From an uncultured Anaerococcus sp. (GTDB lineage: Bacteria; Bacillota_A; Clostridia; Tissierellales; Peptoniphilaceae), in NCBI GenBank assembly GCA_945916625.1, contig CAMEGY010000081.1:1-5234 (forward strand): 5,234 nt of DNA, given 5' to 3'. Made by a program: the position numbers and the translations under genes. Below, in pieces: positions 1 to 4,961 of the stretch. The notes under the pieces were generated by a model that saw nothing but the letters and a program-made list of their open reading frames with translations, was not told the origin of the DNA and ran no database searches. The stretch's first letter is position 1. Each line of letters starts with the position of its first letter.

Positions 1-336
1 AAGCTAATCGGTGGAGAATTTAGAAAGGTAACAGGCGCCTTCGTGGGCGCACTAAGCCTAGACCTTGTTTCAAAAATGAGATTCAACCAGGCCTTTATAG
101 GTGTAAATGGTGTAAATAACGGCAAGGCCTATACCTATAGCCCTGAAGAAGGAATATTGCAAAAAGAGATTCTCAATAATTCTTTTGACAGGTATCTTGT
201 GGCAGACTCTACAAAGCTTGGTTACGAAGACCTGTATCATTTTTATAATCTAGAAGATGCAAGGTTTATTACTGATTCTAAAATTACAGATAAGCAAATT
301 GAAGATATAGAAAAATATACAGAACTAATCAAATAG
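1..336 (+). CDS. DeoR-family transcriptional repressor, C-terminal part (LacR-like), truncated by the window edge
   Basis: This is the 3' end of a sugar-responsive DeoR-family repressor; 111 residues are visible and the reading frame is open from base 1. The N-terminal helix-turn-helix lies outside the window. What remains matches the DeoR C-terminal sensor domain: GGEFR near residues 4-8, FIGVNGV at about 32-38, the DSTK motif at about 69-72 and an ITD motif near 89-91. In this family the domain has a ribose-5-phosphate-isomerase-like fold and binds a phosphorylated sugar. A GTG at 43 could be mistaken for the start, but conserved domain sequence continues upstream of it, so it is internal. 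The gene ends 36 bp before lacC, with no terminator between, so it probably shares the operon and may regulate itself. In lac clusters of staphylococci and streptococci the equivalent repressor, LacR, responds to tagatose-6-phosphate. The LacR assignment here rests on neighbours only; the DeoR family call is firm. Confidence 0.85.
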   Translation, partial: KLIGGEFRKVTGAFVGALSLDLVSKMRFNQAFIGVNGVNNGKAYTYSPEEGILQKEILNNSFDRYLVADSTKLGYEDLYHFYNLEDARFITDSKITDKQIEDIEKYTELIK

Positions 337-372
337 AAAATACAAAAGTTATTAGAAATCAAAGGAGAAACG

Positions 373-1299
373 ATGATTTTAACCATAACAGCAAATCCTT
401 CTGTGGATATGTCTTACCAGCTTGATTCACTAAGTATTGACGGAGTCACAAGGACTGACAGGGTCATAAAGCACGCTGGAGGCAAGGGAATCCATGTTGG
501 CTATGTCCTACATGAACTTGGCGAAGGTGTTGTGCATTCTGGATTTGTAGGGGGTAAGCTTGGTGAATTTATCGAAGAAGGTCTAAAAGAAAGAGACCAA
601 GAAGCAAGATTTGTAAAGATAAAAGAGCCGACAAGAAATTGCCTTGCCTTCCTTCATGAAGGAAGGCAAACAGAAATCCTAGAAGCAGGTCCAACTATTA
701 GCCAGGCCGAAAGGGAAGAATTTATAAATAAACTTGATCAAATTAGCGCAGGATGTTCGGTAATTTCAATGTCAGGGTCCTTGACAAAAGGTCTTGATTC
801 AAGTTTTTATAAAGAAATAATCGCCTATGGAAAAAGTCACGATAAGTTTGTTGCAGTTGACACATCAGGACAGACTTTGAAAGACGTAGTAAATGCAGAA
901 ATCAAGCCGGATTTAATCAAACCTAACGAAACAGAAGTTGCAGACTTATTAGGTGAAGATATCACCAAAGATAATATCAAAGAAGCCCTAAAAAAAGCCC
1001 CTCTAAAAGATATAGAATATGTAATTGTATCTTTAGGCAGAGATGGAGCAGTAGCCAAGGCAGGAGATAGGGTCTTTAAGGCAACCGTGCCAGAAGTTAA
1101 GGCAATAAATCCAGTTGGAAGCGGAGATTCATCCCTTGCAGGCGCAATTTTTGCTATAGCTCAAGGAAAAAGTCCTGAAGAGGTAATTAAAACATCGATG
1201 ACCTGTGGACTTTTAAACGTCCTAACAGAAGAAATCGCCCATATAGAAATAGAAAAGTTTGACAAATACTACGAACAGATCCTAGTGGAGGAAATATAA
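373..1299 (+). CDS. lacC: Tagatose-6-phosphate kinase LacC (PfkB family)
   Basis: Cytoplasmic kinase that phosphorylates D-tagatose-6-phosphate with ATP to tagatose-1,6-bisphosphate. At 308 residues it has the usual LacC length. Visible PfkB-family features are the N-terminal NPSVD (residues 8-12, substrate-side Asp12), the GGKGI glycine motif (36-40), the LacC-typical stretch TRNCLAFLHEG followed by QTEILEAGP (87-107), SGSL (134-137), KPNETE (183-188), VSLGRDGA (219-226), and the anion-hole/catalytic signature NPVGSGDS (246-253) with Asp252 as the likely base. The NCxAxLHEG..QTEILE.GP segment favours LacC over 1-phosphofructokinase (FruK). The start is supported by AAAGGAG at 361-367, five bases upstream. 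Two residues look unusual against the LacC/Pfk-2 sequences I recall: His41 where Asn is expected after GGKG-hydrophobic, and Thr138 where SGSLPKG usually has Pro. The stop lies 2 bp before lacD, so the two genes are translationally coupled or nearly so. A perfect 26-bp palindrome sits in codons 91-99. Confidence 0.93.
   Translation: MILTITANPSVDMSYQLDSLSIDGVTRTDRVIKHAGGKGIHVGYVLHELGEGVVHSGFVGGKLGEFIEEGLKERDQEARFVKIKEPTRNCLAFLHEGRQTEILEAGPTISQAEREEFINKLDQISAGCSVISMSGSLTKGLDSSFYKEIIAYGKSHDKFVAVDTSGQTLKDVVNAEIKPDLIKPNETEVADLLGEDITKDNIKEALKKAPLKDIEYVIVSLGRDGAVAKAGDRVFKATVPEVKAINPVGSGDSSLAGAIFAIAQGKSPEEVIKTSMTCGLLNVLTEEIAHIEIEKFDKYYEQILVEEI
644..669. repeat. Perfect 26-bp palindrome inside lacC
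   Basis: Bases 644-656 (TTGCCTTCCTTCA) are followed immediately by their exact reverse complement at 657-669, giving 13 bp per arm with no spacer and no mismatch. In RNA this would fold as an 11-bp stem with a CAUG tetraloop, containing six G-C pairs. It overlaps the codons for the LacC-typical LAFLHEGRQ segment (residues 91-99), so protein conservation constrains the amino acids but not the synonymous choices that complete the symmetry. No T-tract follows, so it is not an intrinsic terminator. Function unknown: an intragenic operator, an mRNA processing or pausing structure, or chance. Confidence 0.9.
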
Positions 1300-1301
1300 T
1301 A

Positions 1302-2288
1302 ATGAAAGTATCAAAAGCAAAATACGAAAATCTGAAAAGACTATCAAATGAAGACGGTGTGATAGCAGCCCTAGCCATAGACCAAAGAGGTTCCATGGAA
1401 AAAATGATGGGCAAAGCAAATCCTGACCTAAACAATGTAGAAGGAATATCAGAATTTAAAAGACTAGTAGCAGAAAAGCTAACCCCATATGCTTCATCAA
1501 TCCTACTAGACCCAATCTACGGACTCACAGGAATAGAAGCAACAGACAAAAATGCAGGACTTATCCTATCTTACGAGCAAACAGGTTATGATGAATATGA
1601 CGAAGAAAGACTTCCAAGACTAATCGAATTAGAATCTGGCCTTAGATTAAAAGAAAAAGGAGCTGACGGCATCAAAGTCCTACTCTATTACGATGTAGAC
1701 GATAGAGAAGAAACCAACGAAAAGAAAAAAGCTTGGGTAGAAAGGGTAGGCTACGAATGCGAGGCCCTAGGCCTTCCATACTTCCTAGAAATCCTAACCT
1801 ATGATGCAAAAATGGAAAGTGAAAAAACACCAGAATATGCAAAAATAAGACCAAGAAAGGTAATCGAAGCTACAAGAGAATTCTCAGACCCAAGATATCT
1901 AGTAGATGTCCTAAAACTAGAAACACCAGTAGATATGAACCACCTAGAAGGTTTTGGCCAAAAAGAAAGTCTATACAGCAAAGAAGAAGCCCTTAAATAC
2001 TTCAAAGACCAATCAGACGCCACAGACCTACCATACATCTACCTATCAGGCGGAATCAGCGCAGAACTTTTCCAAGACATGCTAAGAATCGCCAAAGAAA
2101 GTGGAGCCAAATTCAACGGAGTCCTATGCGGAAGAGCAACCTGGATAGACTCAGTAGACATCTTCGGCAAAGACCAAGAAGAGGCTGCAAAATGGTTAGA
2201 TGAAACAGGCAAGGACAACATAACAAGCCTAAATGAGGTACTAAAAGAAACAGCCTATTCTATATTTGATAAAATAGAAGAAGCATAA
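1302..2288 (+). CDS. lacD: Tagatose-1,6-bisphosphate aldolase LacD (class I)
   Basis: Cytoplasmic class I (Schiff-base) aldolase that cleaves tagatose-1,6-bisphosphate to dihydroxyacetone phosphate and glyceraldehyde-3-phosphate, the last step of the tagatose-6-phosphate pathway. The 328-residue length fits LacD (about 325). The residues I recall from studied streptococcal LacD fall at identical positions: Asp27 (AIDQRGS), Lys125 (GIKVLLYY), Glu163 (FLEIL) and the Schiff-base Lys205 (VLKLE). LSGG (248-251) and GVLCGRATW (273-281) look like the C-terminal phosphate-binding loops of the TIM barrel. GGAGG at 1287-1291, overlapping the end of lacC, supports the start. The gene is the last of its operon and is followed within 10 bp by a terminator. 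Its codon use differs from its neighbours, with heavy CTA for leucine and C-ending codons for Ile, Asn and Phe and little T, which suggests high expression. Some streptococcal LacD paralogues (LacD.1) moonlight as regulators; nothing here shows that role. Confidence 0.96.
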   Translation: MKVSKAKYENLKRLSNEDGVIAALAIDQRGSMEKMMGKANPDLNNVEGISEFKRLVAEKLTPYASSILLDPIYGLTGIEATDKNAGLILSYEQTGYDEYDEERLPRLIELESGLRLKEKGADGIKVLLYYDVDDREETNEKKKAWVERVGYECEALGLPYFLEILTYDAKMESEKTPEYAKIRPRKVIEATREFSDPRYLVDVLKLETPVDMNHLEGFGQKESLYSKEEALKYFKDQSDATDLPYIYLSGGISAELFQDMLRIAKESGAKFNGVLCGRATWIDSVDIFGKDQEEAAKWLDETGKDNITSLNEVLKETAYSIFDKIEEA

Positions 2289-2294
2289 AACCCC

Positions 2295-2324
2295 AAAAGC
2301 TCTGGAAATCCAGGGCTTTTTTCT
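2295..2324 (+). terminator. Intrinsic terminator of the lacC-lacD operon
   Basis: An 11-bp stem pairs AAAAGCTCTGG (2295-2305) with CCAGGGCTTTT (2310-2320), with one G-T wobble, a 4-base AAAT loop and a run of six T ending at 2322. It begins seven bases after the lacD stop codon. The A-rich left flank means it could also act weakly on the other strand, but no minus-strand gene needs it. Confidence 0.93.
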
Positions 2325-2379
2325 TGGTCAAGTGAAACTAGTTGCAGATTAGGATAAAAGATATGAAAATCCATAAAAC

Positions 2380-2388
2380 TGGTATTAT
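2380..2388 (+). promoter_or_regulatory. Possible extended -10 promoter element for the glycosylase-like gene
   Basis: TGGTATTAT matches the extended -10 form TGnTATAAT with one mismatch. I find no good -35 at 16-18 bp upstream, which extended -10 promoters can lack. Initiation near 2395 would give a leader of roughly 110 bases containing the inverted repeat at 2407-2444. It lies downstream of the lacD terminator, where a new promoter is expected. Pattern match only. Confidence 0.35.
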
Positions 2389-2466
2389 TTTTTAGGCAAA
2401 AGGGGTAAGTATTTATTAGTGGATCTAAAGCCTAATAAATACTTTGACAGTGTCTTTATTTTTTAG
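2385..2466 (+). repeat. Pair of 11-bp direct repeats flanking the inverted repeat
   Basis: TTATTTTTTAG occurs exactly at 2385-2395 and again at 2456-2466. After each copy the bases stay similar (GGCAAA, CCAGCAAA). The two copies bracket the 13-bp inverted repeat, leaving a 60-bp insert. This layout could be a duplicated regulatory or transcription-stop motif or the footprint of a very small inserted element. The motif is T-rich and could recur by chance in DNA of this composition. Confidence 0.4.
2407..2444. repeat. Perfect 13-bp inverted repeat in the intergenic region before the glycosylase-like gene
   Basis: AAGTATTTATTAG (2407-2419) is the exact reverse complement of CTAATAAATACTT (2432-2444), with a 12-base spacer. 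A T-rich tract starts only about ten bases later (2455-2464), so it is a poor classical terminator. The right arm can also pair partly with 2452-2460 (eight of nine positions), which would place a hairpin directly before TTTT. That makes two mutually exclusive folds possible, as in an attenuator, although the 13-bp fold is clearly the stronger. It may instead be an operator for a dimeric repressor. The rest of the gap 2325-2508 shows nothing I can name. Confidence 0.8.
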
Positions 2467-2508
2467 CCAGCAAATCGATTTTTGCATAAATAAAAGATTG
2501 GAAGCCTT

Positions 2509-3081
2509 ATGGAAGAAAGTTTAGTTATTGAGAAATTGAGGAAAGATTCTAGAAATAAAACCTACACAGGTAGGGGGATTGGTCCGATTTTTCAGCTTAA
2601 TCCAAAATCTAAGATTTTAATCATAGGCCAAGCTCCGGGGAAAAAGGTGGAAGAAACTGGGATTTTGTTTAATGATAAGAGTGGTGAAAACCTAGTAGAT
2701 TGGCTAGGTATAACAGGAGAGGACCTCCATGGCAAAGACTTTTCGATTCTTCCTATGGATTTTTATTTTCCTGGTAAGGGGAAGTCTGGAGATAAGGCAC
2801 CAAGGAGGTTTATAGCAGAAGAGTACCATCCGCTTTTGTTAGAAGAGCTTAAAAATATTAAACTTACCATCCTAATTGGAACTTACGCCCAAAAGTTTTA
2901 TATAGGGGATAAATTTAAGAAAAATCTTACAGAGACTGTAAAATCCTACCAGGAATTTCTGCCAGAATATTTCCCTCTTGTCCACCCAAGTCCTTTGAAT
3001 AATAGGTGGCAGGCAAAAAACTCCTTTTTTAAAGAAGAGGTTTTACCAAAATTAAGAGAAGTTGTTGGAGATATTCTTTAA
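2509..3081 (+). CDS. Uracil-DNA glycosylase superfamily protein, cysteine-free clade
   Basis: A 190-residue soluble protein of the uracil-DNA glycosylase superfamily, which generally removes damaged or deaminated bases from DNA. Motif A appears as IIGQAPG (38-44), followed by KKVEETGILFNDKSGENL with DWLGI (64-68), then SILPMDFYFPGKG (79-91), the core strand TILIGTYAQKFYIG (120-133), and the C-terminal motif LVHPSPLN (157-164), whose His159 corresponds to the HPSPL histidine of UDGs. It contains no cysteine, so it cannot carry the 4Fe-4S cluster of family 4/5 enzymes, and GQAPG differs from family 1 GQDPY. It matches a widespread bacterial clade annotated simply as uracil-DNA glycosylase family protein, whose substrate I do not know. 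The ATG at 2509 has only a weak Shine-Dalgarno (GGAAG at 2500-2504, four bases away), suggesting modest translation. The cupin gene follows after 43 bp. Confidence 0.88.
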   Translation: MEESLVIEKLRKDSRNKTYTGRGIGPIFQLNPKSKILIIGQAPGKKVEETGILFNDKSGENLVDWLGITGEDLHGKDFSILPMDFYFPGKGKSGDKAPRRFIAEEYHPLLLEELKNIKLTILIGTYAQKFYIGDKFKKNLTETVKSYQEFLPEYFPLVHPSPLNNRWQAKNSFFKEEVLPKLREVVGDIL

Positions 3082-3124
3082 GATAATCAATAAATTCGGT
3101 TTAATAAAATGAAAGGAACATATA

Positions 3125-3412
3125 ATGAAAAAAATAAGTGCAAATATTTTAGAAGGTAAATTTGAACATTTAGTAGATGAGGAAAATCTACAAGTTACCC
3201 ATTTACAAATTAAGAAGGGAGAAGAAATTCCTTCCCACAAGTCAGATAAGGATGCTGTGGTTGTAATTTATAAGGGCAAGGTTGACTTTAGCGGTGAAAA
3301 CGGAAGTGAAATTATTGTTCCAGGAGATATAATTGTGATGAAGCCAGAAGAAATGCACGCTCTTACAGCTATAGAAGATAGCGACTTGATGGTTATAAAG
3401 GCGAGAATTTGA
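3125..3412 (+). CDS. Small single-domain cupin protein
   Basis: A 95-residue stand-alone cupin barrel. The first cupin motif is recognisable as GEEIPSH (32-38) running to YKG (49-51), and the second as PGDIIVMKPEEMHAL (66-80), with beta-strand alternation throughout. Of the usual four metal ligands only His38 and His78 are evident: the second histidine position is Ser40, and the glutamate position is Ala44 (Asp43 adjacent). Metal binding is therefore uncertain, and a sugar- or ligand-binding or structural role is as likely as catalysis. No signal peptide or membrane segment is seen, so it should be cytoplasmic. AAAGGA at 3112-3117, seven bases upstream, supports the ATG. It sits 43 bp after the glycosylase-like gene and 44 bp before nagA without a terminator, so co-transcription is likely. 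The specific function cannot be named from sequence. Confidence 0.85.
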   Translation: MKKISANILEGKFEHLVDEENLQVTHLQIKKGEEIPSHKSDKDAVVVIYKGKVDFSGENGSEIIVPGDIIVMKPEEMHALTAIEDSDLMVIKARI

Positions 3413-3456
3413 GCCTTAGAAACAGACTACACTAATATTTAAAATAGGGAGAGTTT

Positions 3457-4593
3457 ATGTTTTACAAGGCAGATTATTTTATTTTAGAAGATAAAGCGCT
3501 TGAAGATTACTTTATGGAAGTGGAAGATGGGGTCATAGTTGGTTTTTCCAAAAATGAACCAGGAGAATATGAATATTTGGGAGAGATTGTAGCTCCTGGC
3601 CTTGTAGACACTCACATCCACGGCTATCATGGCAAAGATATAATGAATGCTGAAGAAGGGGCTCTTAATGTGATTTCTAAGGGTCTTTTGGAGTGTGGGG
3701 TTACAAGCTTTTTGCCAACAACCCTTACAGATTCGAAAGAAAAGACGGATGCTGCCTTAAAAAGAGTTGCCGAAGAATACAAGGATGTGGAAGGGGCCAA
3801 GGTCAGGGGGATTTTCCTAGAAGGACCATTTTTCACAGAAAAATACAAGGGGGCCCAAAATCCAGACTACATGTCAGAGCCAAAAATAGATTACCTAAAA
3901 GAGTGGGTAGAGATTTCTGATGGCCTTGTAAATAAAATTGCCATAGCTCCTGAAAGGGAAGGGGCAATAGATTTTATCAAAAAAGCCAACGCCATGGGTG
4001 TAAGGGTTGCCCTTGGCCACTCAGATGCAAGCTTTGATGAGGCTGTATCCGCAGTAGATGCTGGTGCAAATATTTTCGTCCACACCTACAACGGCATGAG
4101 CGGTCTCCACCACAGAGAACCAGGTATGGTAGGAGCTGCCATGTCTACAGATGCTATTTCAGAACTAATTTGCGATGGCCACCACGTAAACCCAAACTCT
4201 GCCAATATCCTTATGAATATCAAGGGCAGAGATAAAATTGCCCTAATTACTGACTGCATGAGCGCAGGCGGCATGGCCGATGGGGACTATAAGCTGGGAG
4301 ATTTTCCTGTAAAAGTTGAAAATGGAACAGCAAGGCTTAAGGACAGCGGATCACTTGCAGGATCGATACTCAAACTAAAAGATGGTGTTAAAAACGTAGT
4401 AGATTGGGAAATAGCTGACATCTTCGAAGCTATACAAATGGCAAGCCTAATCCCTGCTAAATCTGTAGGTATAGACGATGTTTGTGGCAAATTAAGAGAA
4501 GGCTACCAGGCAGATTTCATAGTCCTAGATTATGATCTAAACTTAAAGGCGACCTACCTTGATGGGGAAGAAGTTTATAAGAATTTGGATTAG
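3457..4593 (+). CDS. nagA: N-acetylglucosamine-6-phosphate deacetylase NagA
   Basis: Amidohydrolase-family cytoplasmic enzyme that removes acetate from N-acetylglucosamine-6-phosphate to give glucosamine-6-phosphate, for amino-sugar catabolism and cell-wall recycling. The 378 residues fit the family (about 380-395). Visible residues: VAPGLVDTHIHG (45-56) with metal-type HxH His53/His55, FLEGPF (120-125) with metal ligand Glu122, GAQNP (132-136), GHSDA (187-191) with His188, VHTYNGM (208-214) with His209, DGHHVNP (240-246), the catalytic Asp266 in ITDCMSAGG (264-272), and SLAGSIL (299-305). The intact HxH resembles the Bacillus-type two-metal site more than the E. coli form, which lacks it. 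GGGAG at 3447-3451, five bases upstream, supports the start. A strong terminator follows 91 bp after the stop. No nagB (glucosamine-6-phosphate deaminase) is in the window. Activity on GalNAc-6-phosphate (AgaA role) cannot be excluded from sequence alone. Confidence 0.95.
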   Translation: MFYKADYFILEDKALEDYFMEVEDGVIVGFSKNEPGEYEYLGEIVAPGLVDTHIHGYHGKDIMNAEEGALNVISKGLLECGVTSFLPTTLTDSKEKTDAALKRVAEEYKDVEGAKVRGIFLEGPFFTEKYKGAQNPDYMSEPKIDYLKEWVEISDGLVNKIAIAPEREGAIDFIKKANAMGVRVALGHSDASFDEAVSAVDAGANIFVHTYNGMSGLHHREPGMVGAAMSTDAISELICDGHHVNPNSANILMNIKGRDKIALITDCMSAGGMADGDYKLGDFPVKVENGTARLKDSGSLAGSILKLKDGVKNVVDWEIADIFEAIQMASLIPAKSVGIDDVCGKLREGYQADFIVLDYDLNLKATYLDGEEVYKNLD

Positions 4594-4684
4594 GATTTTA
4601 AAATAATTAGGATTTGATTTTATTCCTGGATTTGAACGCTATAAAACATTGATTTCAAAATAAAAATCAAAAAAATATTGAAAT

Positions 4685-4724
4685 ATAAAGGCTCAGACCG
4701 ATTGGTTCTGGCCTTTATTTTTTT
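4685..4724 (+). terminator. Intrinsic terminator after nagA
   Basis: ATAAAGGC (4685-4692) pairs with GCCTTTAT (4711-4718). An upper stem CAGA/TCTG and CC/GG is reached through single-T bulges, with a GATT loop, and seven T end the structure at 4718-4724. The outer A/T pairs allow some function on the minus strand too. The 91 bp between the nagA stop and this hairpin is very AT-rich and holds only weak 7-bp A/T hairpins (for example 4652-4658 with 4678-4684). Confidence 0.9.
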
Positions 4725-4911
4725 AGAAACTTTTTTGTATTACTAAAACTAGAAAGCCTTGTTTGTAAGATTCTTCCTCATATTTGTAATCTGCCTCTAC
4801 ACGCTCTATGGTGCTAAGGCAATTTTCTTAGCATACATTTAGTATTTTTACGCTGACGGGATTTTCTCAAAATGTGGTTAGAGCTTCAAGAATGACGGTT
4901 GGGTGTGGATT
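4723..4911 (-). other. Non-coding stretch with a possible decayed minus-strand coding remnant or dispersed intergenic repeat
   Basis: About 190 bp between the two terminators has no intact gene. On the minus strand one frame ends with TAA at 4725-4723 and is open back to 4827. It encodes a protein-like tail including IERVEADYKYEEESYKQGF and ending LVLVIQKSF. The same frame continues upstream through a TAA (4830-4828) and then a TGA, with short protein-like runs such as VILEALTTF and ENPVSVKILNV between. There is no start codon for the last piece. On the minus strand the pieces CCGTCATTCTTGAAGC and GAAGAATCTTAC also resemble words found in dispersed intergenic repeats of many bacteria. I cannot decide between a pseudogene and a repeat from this window alone. 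Confidence 0.35.
4811..4834. repeat. Short inverted repeat in the nagA-flavoprotein intergenic region
   Basis: TGCTAAG (4812-4818) pairs exactly with CTTAGCA (4827-4833) around an 8-base spacer, GCAATTTT, and a G-T pair at 4811/4834 could extend it. No T-tract follows on the plus strand. It lies inside the remnant-like stretch and may belong to a repeat unit. Confidence 0.6.
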
Positions 4912-4912
4912 T

Positions 4913-4946
4913 AAAACAAAAACTCAGAACCTTTTTGGCTCTGAGC
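4913..4946 (-). terminator. Intrinsic terminator of the minus-strand flavoprotein gene
   Basis: On the minus strand, CTCAGAGCC (4945-4937) pairs with GGTTCTGAG (4931-4923) with one wobble and a five-A loop, followed by a T-rich run (complement of 4913-4922). It begins 16 bp past the flavoprotein stop codon. The plus strand also has CTTTTCTT after the stem, so it may work in both directions. Confidence 0.88.
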
Positions 4947-4961
4947 TTTTCTTATCTTTAT

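Noticed and set aside
35..50. GC-rich small hairpin (GCGCC/GGCGC, 6-base loop) at the left edge
   Set aside because: Only five base pairs inside a coding sequence, without a T-tract; within chance expectation.
43..336. GTG at 43 as the start of a 97-residue protein
   Set aside because: DeoR sensor-domain sequence (GGEFR..TG) continues upstream in the same frame to base 1, so the gene is truncated by the window, not started at 43.
837..1058. Minus-strand open frame within lacC, and similar long antisense frames within lacD and nagA
   Set aside because: They lie opposite well-conserved genes, lack ribosome binding sites and show no recognisable domain; they are shadows of the coding strand.
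2444..2449. Consensus -35 hexamer TTGACA after the inverted repeat
   Set aside because: No acceptable -10 lies 15-19 bp downstream; the bases there read AGCCAGC. The nearest candidate (CATAAA at 2485-2490) is far too distant.
3409..3438. Possible promoter for nagA: TTGAGC with TAATAT 18 bp later
   Set aside because: Each hexamer matches consensus at only four of six positions in AT-rich DNA, and the 44-bp gap fits read-through from the cupin gene.
3693..3920. Alternative-frame + strand open frame inside nagA
   Set aside because: It overlaps the HxH-to-GAQNP part of a clearly intact NagA and has no domain of its own.
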